A stretch of DNA of 7,487 bases from JAZRUY01 sp045598845 (lineage in GTDB: Bacteria; Verrucomicrobiota; Lentisphaeria; Victivallales; Victivallaceae). Made by a program: the position numbers and the translations under genes. Each line of letters starts with the position of its first letter. Within the stretch, counting starts at the first letter, position 1. Below, piece by piece: positions 1 to 5,720 of the stretch. The stretch is taken from the NCBI GenBank assembly GCA_045598845.1, contig JAZRUY010000132.1, forward strand, positions 1 to 7,487, written 5' to 3'. The notes below the pieces were generated by a model. That model saw only the letters and a program-made list of their open reading frames with translations. It did not search any database and had not been told where the DNA came from.

Positions 1-1346
1 ATTCCGGCGGCCCGGCCGATGCCGCTCCGGCGGAAAATCAGGAACACGCCGGTCCTCAGCCGGATCCGTCCGCTCCGGCGATCAACATCGCCGAACTGCA
101 GTCCAAATCACGCGATGAACTGGCCGCCATGGCCGCCGAACTGGGAGTCGAGGGCATCGGCGCGCTGGACAAGGCGATGCTGGTCGGCGAGATTCTGCGC
201 GCCAATGCCGAAAAATGCGGCATACTGTACGGCAGCGGCTATCTGGAAATCCTCCCCGACGGTTACGGTTTTCTGCGCAGCGCCAACTACTGCTATGTGA
301 GCAGTCCGGAAGATATCTATCTCTCCCCGTCGCAGATTAAGCGGCTCGGTCTGACCAACGGCGATTTCGTGGCCGGGCAGATCCGCCAGCCGCGGGAGAA
401 GGAGCGTTACTACGCGATGCTCAAAGTCGAGAGCATAAACAACGATGTTCCGGAACATAAGAAGACGATCACTCCGTTCAACAGCCTGATCCCGGACTTT
501 CCGACCAAGCGGCTTTTTCTCGAGCGCGACCCGAAAGAGTTCTCCACCCGGGTGGTGGATCTGGTCACCCCCATCGGCAAGGGGCAGCGCGGTCTGATCG
601 TCGCGCCGCCGCGCACCGGAAAAACCGTGCTGCTGCAGAAGATCGCCAACAGCATCCGGGCGAACAATCCGGAAGTGAAACTGATTATGCTTCTGATCGA
701 CGAGCGGCCTGAGGAAGTAACGGATATGAAGCGCTGCGTGGACGCCGAGGTGGTGAGTTCCACTTTCGACGAGCCGCCCGAGCGCCATGTGCAGGTGGCG
801 GAGATGGTGATTGAAAAAGCCAAGCGGCTGGTGGAGTACCGCCACGATGTGGTAATTCTGCTGGACAGCATCACCCGGCTTGCCCGCGCCTACAATACCC
901 TGCAGCCCCACAGCGGCAAGATTTTGACCGGCGGCGTGGATGCCGCGGCCCTGCAGAAGCCCAAGAAATTCTTCGGCGCCGCCCGCAATATCCAGGGCGA
1001 CGGGCAGGGCAGCCTCACCATCATCGCCACCGCGCTGATCGATACCGGCAGCAAGATGGACGATGTGATTTTCGAGGAATTCAAAGGTACCGGCAATATG
1101 GAACTGCATCTGGACCGCGAAGTTTCCGACCGCCGCATCTACCCGGCCATCAATATCGGCAAGTCCGGAACCCGCAAGGAGGACTGGCTGCTCGACAAGG
1201 ATGAACTGGGGCGGGTCTGGGCGCTCCGCCGCGGAGTCAACGGCCTGGCTTCCGACAAGGCGATGGAAGTACTGCTTTCGCGTTTGAAGAAACATTCCAC
1301 CAATGTGGAATTCCTGCTCACTCTCCCCGGAGTGGCCACGGAGTAA
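1..1346 (+). CDS. rho: Transcription termination factor Rho (5' end outside window)
   Basis: Rho is a hexameric RNA-dependent ATPase/helicase that ends transcription by translocating on nascent RNA. The frame is open from position 3, so the ATG at 129 is internal and the true start lies upstream. The visible order is an Ala/Pro/Gln-rich extension (3-80), a Rho_N helical domain (about 81-215, INIAELQSKSRDELAAMA), the cold-shock-like RNA-binding domain (GYGFLRS, then DIYLSPSQI, about 250-430), and the RecA-type motor. Motor motifs are Walker A APPRTGKT at 603-626, the catalytic DER at 699-707, Walker B VVILLD at 849-866, and the SGTRKE arginine finger with Arg at 1173-1175. All key residues are present. 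Walker A reads PPRTGKT where E. coli has PPKAGKT. The segment NIQGDGQGSLT (from 987) is two residues longer than E. coli NVEEGGSLT. The gene is followed after 15 nt by a septum-protein gene, so the two are probably co-transcribed. Confidence 0.97.
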   Translation, partial: SGGPADAAPAENQEHAGPQPDPSAPAINIAELQSKSRDELAAMAAELGVEGIGALDKAMLVGEILRANAEKCGILYGSGYLEILPDGYGFLRSANYCYVSSPEDIYLSPSQIKRLGLTNGDFVAGQIRQPREKERYYAMLKVESINNDVPEHKKTITPFNSLIPDFPTKRLFLERDPKEFSTRVVDLVTPIGKGQRGLIVAPPRTGKTVLLQKIANSIRANNPEVKLIMLLIDERPEEVTDMKRCVDAEVVSSTFDEPPERHVQVAEMVIEKAKRLVEYRHDVVILLDSITRLARAYNTLQPHSGKILTGGVDAAALQKPKKFFGAARNIQGDGQGSLTIIATALIDTGSKMDDVIFEEFKGTGNMELHLDREVSDRRIYPAINIGKSGTRKEDWLLDKDELGRVWALRRGVNGLASDKAMEVLLSRLKKHSTNVEFLLTLPGVATE

Positions 1347-1361
1347 AAAGGAGGTTGCGGC

Positions 1362-1679
1362 ATGGCTTTATCCGACTCCGGCAAGACTGTCCCGCCGCGC
1401 GGCGCGGTTTATTATCTGCTCTTTCTGCTTCTGATCATCATCATGGCGATGGCGGCGGTGTTCCTGCTGCCGGTTTACCGTACCATGCAGAAGAAAACCG
1501 GTGAATATAACGAGCGCCAGGTCAAAGCGGATGCGCTCCGCAGCGCCAGGGCGGAATTGGCATACGAGGTCAATTCCCTTTCCGCTCCGGCGGGGGTGGA
1601 GAAAGTGGGCCGGGAAAAATTCAATCTGGTCCGCGAAAACGAATCGGTGATGAAATATCCGGAGCCGGCCAGAAAATAA
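1362..1679 (+). CDS. FtsB/DivIC-like septum formation initiator family protein
   Basis: This is a 105-residue bitopic membrane protein of the septum formation initiator type (FtsB/DivIC). Family members bind FtsL and FtsQ in the divisome and help activate septal peptidoglycan synthesis. Residues 1-14 are a short polar cytoplasmic tail. Residues about 15-38 (AVYYLLFLLLIIIMAMAAVF) are one strong transmembrane helix. Residues about 40-70 are charged and heptad-like, consistent with a short periplasmic coiled coil. The end, VGREKFNLVRENESVMKYP, resembles the family's 'ARE.LGMV.PGE' motif. The length matches FtsB (about 100 residues). A near-consensus Shine-Dalgarno, AAAGGAGGT (1346-1354), sits 7 nt before the ATG and begins at the rho stop codon, which supports translation from a rho transcript. 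The assignment rests on architecture and the C-terminal motif. FtsL-like proteins share the topology, so the exact paralogue is uncertain. Confidence 0.75.
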   Translation: MALSDSGKTVPPRGAVYYLLFLLLIIIMAMAAVFLLPVYRTMQKKTGEYNERQVKADALRSARAELAYEVNSLSAPAGVEKVGREKFNLVRENESVMKYPEPARK

Positions 1680-1702
1680 TTCCGGTAAAATAAATTTGCG
1701 TA

Positions 1703-1731
1703 TTGCTTTTATTCCGGTTGTTTTTTATATT
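1703..1731 (+). promoter_or_regulatory. Probable sigma-70-type promoter of the LysM lipoprotein gene
   Basis: TTGCTT (1703-1708) and TATATT (1726-1731) are separated by 17 nt, inside an AT-rich stretch between GC-rich genes. Initiation near 1738 would give a leader of about 55 nt before the GTG at 1795. No convincing terminator separates this promoter from the upstream gene, so read-through from rho is possible. Confidence 0.5.
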
Positions 1732-1794
1732 ATGTACAACTTTGGATTTCGTATGAAAGTGTTCCTTAAAAAGAAATTTTACGGAGGTCGAAAA

Positions 1795-2823
1795 GTGAAA
1801 AGCGGAAAACTTGCAGTCAGTCTCGGGGTGGCGGCGGTCTGCGCCGGCATGTTCGGATGCCGTGATGTGGTGATGGATCAGCGTAATTATGTCCCGGCGT
1901 CTCCGGCGCCCGCGGCGGAGGAACCCGCTTATGCCGCTCTGTCCGCTGAATCCGGAAACGGGCAGGAAGCCGCTCCGGCGGCCGCTCCCGCTCCCAAACG
2001 CCCGGAATTCGCTCCGATGACGGCGGCATTCAATACCGGTACGGTGACTTCCGCTCCCGCCGGCGGGTCAGGCGCGGCCGCCGATGCCGGCGCCGGGTCG
2101 GTAAACTATACTCTGCGCAGCGGTGATACCGTCGGCGCGGTGGCAGTGCGCTACGGGGTGAAAGTTTCCGCGGTGATGCGGGCCAATAATCTGGATGACG
2201 CCAAAGCCAGAAAACTGCGCGCCGGTCAGACTATCGTCATTCCTTCTCCGACCAAAACTCCGGCGGCCAATACCGCTTCAGCCGCTCCCTCTGTTTCATC
2301 GGCCGGCAAGCCAGATACTGCGCCCGCGGTTACAGGAGCCGACGGTTCCTACGAGATCAAGTCCGGTGATACTCCGGAGAAAATCGCCCGTAAATTCGGG
2401 GTTAAGATGTCCGATCTCATGAAAGCCAATAATCTGGATGACGCCAAGGCGCGCCGTCTGCGCATCGGTCAGAAACTGGTGATCCCCGGCAAAGGGAATG
2501 CCGGTGCCGCCTCCCCGGCGGCCGCCGAAGCGCCGGCCCCGGTTGTTTCCGGCGGATTTGATACTCCCGCGCCGGTCCCCGGCGGCGATGCTCCGGCCGA
2601 TGACGGTTTCGCCGCCGAGGCCGCCGCTGATTTCGGAGATGCCTCCGATGCAGGCGAGACTATTGAAAGTTATGACGCGGTCAATGTGGAAAACGACACC
2701 ACGGTCGAGGCTTTCGCCGCCGCCCACAACATGTCGGTCGAGGATGTCCGCCGCGGCAACGAGAGTTTTATCGAGCCGGACGGCACTATCAAGTCCGGGA
2801 CCGTCATTTTCGTCCGCAAGTGA
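1795..2823 (+). CDS. LysM-domain lipoprotein with two full and one degenerate LysM repeat
   Basis: This predicted outer-envelope lipoprotein of 342 residues probably binds peptidoglycan through LysM domains. The GTG at 1795 is chosen because GGAGG (1783-1787) lies 7 nt upstream and translation from there gives a classic lipoprotein signal: KSGK, a hydrophobic core, then the lipobox MFGC with Cys22. Any earlier in-frame start would bury this signal. Residues 23-102 are an Ala/Pro-rich linker. LysM1 is about 103-151 (YTLRSGDTVGAVAVRYGV...IVIPS). LysM2 is about 185-232 (YEIKSGDTPEKIARKFGV...LVIPG). A second Ala/Pro/Asp-rich linker follows. The C-terminus (291-342, NDTTVEAFAAAHNMSVEDV...GTVIFVRK) keeps LysM spacing but has lost the SGDT core. 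No catalytic domain (M23, NlpC/P60, amidase) follows the LysM repeats, so the protein looks like a binder or scaffold rather than a hydrolase. Its partner and exact role are unknown. Confidence 0.9.
   Translation: MKSGKLAVSLGVAAVCAGMFGCRDVVMDQRNYVPASPAPAAEEPAYAALSAESGNGQEAAPAAAPAPKRPEFAPMTAAFNTGTVTSAPAGGSGAAADAGAGSVNYTLRSGDTVGAVAVRYGVKVSAVMRANNLDDAKARKLRAGQTIVIPSPTKTPAANTASAAPSVSSAGKPDTAPAVTGADGSYEIKSGDTPEKIARKFGVKMSDLMKANNLDDAKARRLRIGQKLVIPGKGNAGAASPAAAEAPAPVVSGGFDTPAPVPGGDAPADDGFAAEAAADFGDASDAGETIESYDAVNVENDTTVEAFAAAHNMSVEDVRRGNESFIEPDGTIKSGTVIFVRK
2182..2447 (+). repeat. Intragenic duplication: identical 23-nt blocks in LysM1 and LysM2
   Basis: Positions 2182-2204 and 2425-2447 are identical over 23 nt and encode ANNLDDAK in both LysM domains. 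Sequence on either side of the blocks differs at synonymous and non-synonymous sites. This points to domain duplication, with this core either recently exchanged or strongly constrained. Confidence 0.85.
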
Positions 2824-2849
2824 TTTTCTGATTCGCGGCAAATACAAAA

Positions 2850-2880
2850 CGGAGCGTTGATCAAACGCTCCGCTTTTTTT
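2850..2880 (+). terminator. Intrinsic terminator, probably bidirectional
   Basis: A perfect 9-bp stem, CGGAGCGTT (2850-2858) with AACGCTCCG (2864-2872), has a 5-nt loop and is followed by C and seven T (2874-2880), 26 nt after the LysM gene stop. On the other strand the flank 2841-2849 (AATACAAAA) gives a weaker U-rich tail, so the same hairpin can end the convergent lipoprotein transcript whose stop codon is at 2902. Confidence 0.9.
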
Positions 2881-2901
2881 ACGGTCATGCGGTTCCGCTC
2901 T

Positions 2902-3252
2902 TTATTTCAGATCGGTTACTTTCCAGATTTTACCGTCTTTTTTCATCGTCAGGGTGATTTTCCCGCTTTCCGGAGCGGCCAGGGTTACCGTCGCAGCGCC
3001 TTGCGCTTCATCGGTCACACTCTCCCCGACCACCAGCATGCTTTGGAATTCCCGCCGCACTTCATCCGGCATTTCCGCCGCCATGCGCGGCGCGATCTCC
3101 GCCGCGGTTCCGGCGGTGCGCATCATGACTTTATCCCGGTCGCCGGCAGCCATCGCCCCGGTGAACTCCTTCGCCGCCGCTTCCGGTTTTTCCGAGCATC
3201 CGGTCAGCAGTACCGCCGCCGCCGCCAGATAATATAAAACGCGTTTCATCAT
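2902..3252 (-). CDS. Small DUF4878-like lipoprotein
   Basis: This protein of 115-116 residues has a clear lipoprotein signal: MMKRVLYYLAAAAVLLTGC, lipobox LTGC, with Cys19 counted from the first Met. The mature part (PEAAAKEFTGAMAAGDRDKVMMRT... ending in GKITLTMKKDGKIWKVTDLK) has the pattern of DUF4878/NTF2-like lipoproteins: an N-terminal helix with 'F..A...GD' followed by strands ending in 'DG.WKV'. The function of this family is unknown, and a ligand or partner cannot be read from the sequence. Two adjacent ATG codons are possible starts (3252 and 3249). GGAG (3258-3261 on this strand) lies 5 nt before the first and 8 nt before the second, and both give the same mature lipoprotein. The gene stands alone, convergent with the LysM lipoprotein gene and divergent from the helicase gene. 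Confidence 0.85.
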   Translation of the reverse strand: MMKRVLYYLAAAAVLLTGCSEKPEAAAKEFTGAMAAGDRDKVMMRTAGTAAEIAPRMAAEMPDEVRREFQSMLVVGESVTDEAQGAATVTLAAPESGKITLTMKKDGKIWKVTDLK

Positions 3253-3297
3253 AGCAACTCCGTATTTTATTCCGCCGCCGCAAATCCGGCCTGCTAT

Positions 3298-3325
3298 AAG
3301 ATAATCCGGACCGGGAAAAAATCAA
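3298..3325 (-). promoter_or_regulatory. Candidate promoter of the DUF4878-like lipoprotein gene
   Basis: On the - strand, TTGATT (3325-3320) and TATCTT (3303-3298) are 16 nt apart. Initiation near 3290 would give a leader of about 40 nt. It lies back to back with the helicase promoter, with 15 nt between the two -35 boxes, so a single regulator bound between them could influence both genes. Confidence 0.4.
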
Positions 3326-3340
3326 ACTGTTCCGCCGCGC

Positions 3341-3369
3341 TTGTTTCATATCTTCTCCGGGGATATATT
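3341..3369 (+). promoter_or_regulatory. Candidate promoter of the DEAD-box helicase gene
   Basis: TTGTTT (3341-3346) and TATATT (3364-3369) are separated by 17 nt. Initiation near 3376 would give a leader of about 72 nt before the ATG at 3449. This argues against longer alternative starts of the helicase, which would place the promoter inside the coding region. Confidence 0.5.
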
Positions 3370-3409
3370 AAATGTTCATTTGTCAGATTTATCGTTCATC
3401 CGTATTTCA

Positions 3410-3435
3410 CCGCCGCCGCTATCGCCGGCGGTTTT
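3410..3435 (+). promoter_or_regulatory. Leader hairpin with short T run ahead of the helicase RBS
   Basis: CCGCCG (3410-3415) pairs with CGGCGG (3426-3431) around a 10-nt loop and is followed by TTTT (3432-3435). The Shine-Dalgarno AAGGA (3438-3442) comes directly after. The shape suits a weak attenuator or a structure affecting initiation, but the T run is short and the stem is only 6 bp. Confidence 0.3.
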
Positions 3436-3448
3436 CGAAGGAATCCAA

Positions 3449-5089
3449 ATGGAAAATTCAGAAAAAGACACCGGGTTCGCCGCATTCGGACTCAGTGAAA
3501 AATTGCTTGACACCGTCCGCGCCCGCGGGTTTTCAGTTCCGACTCCGGTGCAGCGGCTGGCCGTTCCGGCATTGCTGGACGGCTCCGCCGATCTGATCCC
3601 CCGCGCCGCCACCGGCACCGGCAAGACCGCCGCCTACGCGCTGCCGGTCATCGACACCCTGACGCGCGATACCGCCGCCGCCGGCAAAGTGAGGGCGCTG
3701 GTACTGGCGCCCACCCGCGAACTGGCCATGCAGATCGGCCGCGAAATGGAAAGCCTGACACCCGGCGGCGGTCTGCGTTACGCGGTGATTTTCGGCGGTC
3801 AGGCGGTGGAAATTCAACTTGCCGCGCTCCGGCGCGGAGCCGATGTCGTAATCGGCACGCCCGGCCGGGTGCTGGATATGCTGGAGCGCGGAGCGCTTTC
3901 ATTCGCGGAGGTGTCTTTCGCCGTTCTGGATGAAGCCGATGAGATGCTGGATATGGGGTTCATAGATGATATAACCGCTATTCTTGAGCATACTCCTCCG
4001 GAGCGCCGCATGCTGATGTTTTCCGCCACGATGCCGGATGAAATCCGGAAGGTGGCGGAGCGCTTCATGCGCAATCCGCAGTTTGTTTCCGCCGATGACG
4101 GACGCGGAAATTCCGAATTGAAAATTTCCCAGTACGCCTACGAAGTCAAGCGGGATAATAAAGCGGCGGTGCTGGAACGCCTGCTGGCGGCGACGGACCG
4201 TCCGTATGCGATGGTGTTCTGCCGTACCCGCGCCGATGCGGATGAGCTGACGCTGAAATTGCAGCGGCGCGGCTTTCCGGTCGAAGCCCTGCACGGCGAT
4301 CTTGCCCAGAGTCAGCGCACCCGGGTGATCAGCCGTTTCAAGTCCGGCCAGTTCCGCATCCTGGTCGCCACCGATGTGGCGGCCCGCGGCATCGACATCA
4401 GCGGGCTCACCCATGTGATCAATTATTCCCTGCCGCAGTCGGCCGACATCTACACCCACCGCATCGGGCGCACCGGCCGCGCCGGCGAATCCGGCACGGC
4501 GGTCACCTTTTTCACCCCGGGGGAAAAACGCAAATTCAACGCTATCCGCACTGAAACCGGCGCGGAAATCTCCCTGCCGGCCTTGCCGGACGGCGGAGCG
4601 GTGATCGCGATGAAAAAGGAACATTTTCTGCGCGAACTGGTGAATTCCGAGTCCAGCGAGGAGCCTTCCCCCGGCTGCCGGCAGTTCGCCTCCGAACTGC
4701 TTTCCGGCGGCGATGCGGAGCAACTGGTCGCCCGGCTGCTGCAACTCCGTTTCCGCGATGAACTGGATATTTCCTCGTACGCCGATTTGTCCGCCGCGCC
4801 GCCGCGCCGGGGCGGCAAGGTCTTTCTGCGCCTGGATACCGGCTCCGAGGACGGCATATCCCCGTCGCGGCTGATGAAACTTGTCGCCGAAAAAAGCGGG
4901 GTGTGGAAATCCAAGATGGGCAAAATCGAAATCGGTCCGCACTCGTCCGCGGTGGAACTGCCCCGGCGCTCCGCCGAACTTGCCCTGCATCTGCTGCGCG
5001 CCGCCCGCATCCGCTGCGAAATCGAGGAGAGGCCGTCGGCGGCGGATAATAAACCGGCACGACTACGGGGCAGGCGGAAGAAATCGTAA
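3449..5089 (+). CDS. deaD: DEAD-box RNA helicase with DbpA-type RNA-binding domain
   Basis: This ATP-dependent RNA helicase of 546 residues would act in ribosome assembly, cold adaptation or mRNA turnover, as in the DeaD/CsdA family. The ATG at 3449 is chosen because AAGGA (3438-3442) is 6 nt upstream and the Q motif follows at once; longer frames lack an RBS. Motifs in order: Q motif F13...GF..PTPVQ (about 13-35), I AATGTGKT (53-60), Ia PTREL (88-92), Ib TPGR (137-140), II DEAD (161-164), III SAT (192-194), IV VFCRTR (256-261), V ATDVAARGID (307-316), VI HRIGRTGR (337-344). All catalytic residues are intact. Residues about 385-450 correspond to DeaD's dimerisation-type linker. Residues about 456-527 (KVFLRLDTGSEDGISPSRL...) match the DbpA RNA-binding fold, and the tail is basic (RLRGRRKKS). 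DeaD is preferred over DbpA because of the linker, but the protein is shorter than E. coli DeaD. Confidence 0.93.
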   Translation: MENSEKDTGFAAFGLSEKLLDTVRARGFSVPTPVQRLAVPALLDGSADLIPRAATGTGKTAAYALPVIDTLTRDTAAAGKVRALVLAPTRELAMQIGREMESLTPGGGLRYAVIFGGQAVEIQLAALRRGADVVIGTPGRVLDMLERGALSFAEVSFAVLDEADEMLDMGFIDDITAILEHTPPERRMLMFSATMPDEIRKVAERFMRNPQFVSADDGRGNSELKISQYAYEVKRDNKAAVLERLLAATDRPYAMVFCRTRADADELTLKLQRRGFPVEALHGDLAQSQRTRVISRFKSGQFRILVATDVAARGIDISGLTHVINYSLPQSADIYTHRIGRTGRAGESGTAVTFFTPGEKRKFNAIRTETGAEISLPALPDGGAVIAMKKEHFLRELVNSESSEEPSPGCRQFASELLSGGDAEQLVARLLQLRFRDELDISSYADLSAAPPRRGGKVFLRLDTGSEDGISPSRLMKLVAEKSGVWKSKMGKIEIGPHSSAVELPRRSAELALHLLRAARIRCEIEERPSAADNKPARLRGRRKKS

Positions 5090-5112
5090 TTATAATTTTA
5101 TAGAAACAGTAT

Positions 5113-5141
5113 GGCGGTATGCATGGTGATGAAATGCCGCC
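5113..5141 (+). other. Hairpin just downstream of the helicase gene
   Basis: GGCGGTAT (5113-5120) pairs with ATGCCGCC (5134-5141), 8 bp including one U-G wobble, with a 13-nt loop, 24 nt after the helicase stop. It has no T run, so it is more likely an mRNA 3' stabilising structure than a standard intrinsic terminator. Confidence 0.5.
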
Positions 5142-5181
5142 GGTAATGATGTTGAAGATAAAAAGGCAGGCCGGGAAATAA

Positions 5182-5244
5182 GCAGGAGTTCAGCGCTTCT
5201 GCCAAACAATCCCGGGATAAATACTGAAATTCCGCAGAATTTCA
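5182..5244 (+). other. Two small hairpins in the gene-free stretch
   Basis: GCAGGAG (5182-5188) pairs with CTTCTGC (5196-5202), 7 bp with one G-U. TGAAATTC (5225-5232) pairs with GAATTTCA (5237-5244), 8 bp closing a CGCA tetraloop. Neither carries a T run. No credible ORF lies in 5090-5280; a 64-codon frame on the - strand shows no family features. Confidence 0.45.
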
Positions 5245-5271
5245 AGGTACATTTATATTTTAGGAAATGAG

Positions 5272-5321
5272 GTGCCGCGCGCATAGCGGCACGCTAACAG
5301 CCGCATACTAAATATGCGGCT
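5272..5321 (+). other. Pair of adjacent perfect hairpins
   Basis: GTGCCGC (5272-5278) pairs with GCGGCAC (5286-5292), and six nt later AGCCGCATA (5299-5307) pairs with TATGCGGCT (5313-5321). Both stems are perfect (7 and 9 bp) with loops of 7 and 5 nt. They share a GCCGC core. They could be mRNA 3' structures, subterminal palindromes of a small mobile element, or the 5' part of the structured RNA downstream. Confidence 0.55.
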
Positions 5322-5329
5322 TACTTGTC

Positions 5330-5370
5330 AAAAAGTTCCGCCCGTACGGAAGTACTGTGCGGAACTTTTT
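5330..5370 (+). terminator. 12-bp hairpin with A/T tracts, bidirectional terminator-like
   Basis: AAAAAGTTCCGC (5330-5341) and GCGGAACTTTTT (5359-5370) form a perfect 12-bp stem around a 17-nt loop. The five A and five T inside the stem provide a short U run on either strand, so it can act as a terminator both for deaD read-through and for - strand transcription. The loop holds the palindromes CCGTACGG and AGTACT. Alternatively it is the first domain of the structured RNA that follows directly. Confidence 0.55.
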
Positions 5371-5665
5371 AACTTCGTTATCGTACCGCCAGCCGACGCG
5401 GTTTTATTTTTCAAGCCAAGTAACGGAAGTTTGTCAGATACCGGAGTGTAAGTAATAGAGTTTTATGGTAGTAACACCCGTACGACTTCGCCGGTTTTTT
5501 GCGCGGAGTTTAATAGGAACTGTCCGCCTTCGCCAAGGCTACGGCGGGATGAGTTTCCGGCTCAAGGCCGGAAAGTCACCGGTCAGTCAAGACGGCAATC
5601 TTGTTGAATATTACGGATAACTGAGCCGCGCTCCCGTTTGGACAGTAAGTAATAGGAATTCGGGA
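5371..5665 (+). ncRNA. Candidate structured non-coding RNA with pseudoknot, family unknown
   Basis: No ORF fits here, but the + strand can form a compact structure. Local stems: ACCGC 5385-5389/GCGGT 5398-5402; CGG-GTGT 5442-5449/ACACCCG 5474-5480 with A5445 bulged; ACTTCGC 5485-5491/GCGGAGT 5503-5509 with one U-G; CCGCC 5524-5528/GGCGG 5543-5547; TTTCCGGC 5554-5561/GCCGGAAA 5567-5574; CAAGA 5588-5592/TCTTG 5599-5603; TCCCG 5632-5636/CGGGA 5661-5665. A long-range helix, GTTATCGTA 5377-5385/TACGGATAAC 5612-5621 (one bulge), encloses most of them. A second helix, ACTGTCC 5519-5525/GGACAGT 5640-5646, crosses it and would form a pseudoknot; it competes for two bases with the 5524 hairpin. AGTAA-type single-stranded motifs recur between stems. 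Wobble pairs favour the + strand. Strand, exact ends and family are inferred. A standalone HEARO/IscB omega RNA is one hypothesis. Some long-range pairings could be chance in a stretch this size. Confidence 0.5.
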
Positions 5666-5695
5666 CATAAAAATACCGGGCGGAAAGCCGCCCGG
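5665..5695 (-). terminator. Intrinsic terminator of the repeat-protein gene
   Basis: A perfect 8-bp stem, CCGGGCGG (5676-5683) with CCGCCCGG (5688-5695), has an AAAG loop. On the - strand the stem is followed by TATTTTTATGT (5675-5665 read in reverse). It lies 25 nt beyond the stop codon of the - strand gene, as expected for its transcription terminator. Confidence 0.85.
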
Positions 5696-5720
5696 ATGAT
5701 TTAAAACTAAACCCCGGAAC

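Noticed and set aside
108..1295. Long open frame on the - strand opposite rho (395 codons)
   Set aside because: It is an antisense shadow of a clearly conserved Rho reading frame in GC-rich DNA. Its translation has no recognisable domain.
1696..1794. Extended N-terminus for the LysM protein from an upstream TTG
   Set aside because: It would overlap the candidate promoter, lacks an RBS and hides the lipoprotein signal. The GTG at 1795 has an ideal Shine-Dalgarno.
3341..3448. Extended N-terminus for the helicase
   Set aside because: It begins with a weak start inside the candidate promoter, and the added residues are not helicase-like. The ATG at 3449 has a well-spaced RBS and leads directly to the Q motif.
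3899..4990. Long open frame on the - strand opposite the DEAD-box gene (363 codons)
   Set aside because: It is a shadow of the helicase gene, which carries every DEAD-box motif in order.
5090..5284. 64-codon frame on the - strand in the gap after deaD
   Set aside because: It shows no domain and overlaps several hairpins (5113-5141, 5182-5202, 5225-5244). Its composition is not like the neighbouring genes.
5371..5665. tRNA, tmRNA, RNase P, 6S or group II intron domain
   Set aside because: I saw none of the hallmark sequences of these RNAs (T-loop GTTC motif, tag reading frame, RNase P core, intron domain V) in this stretch.
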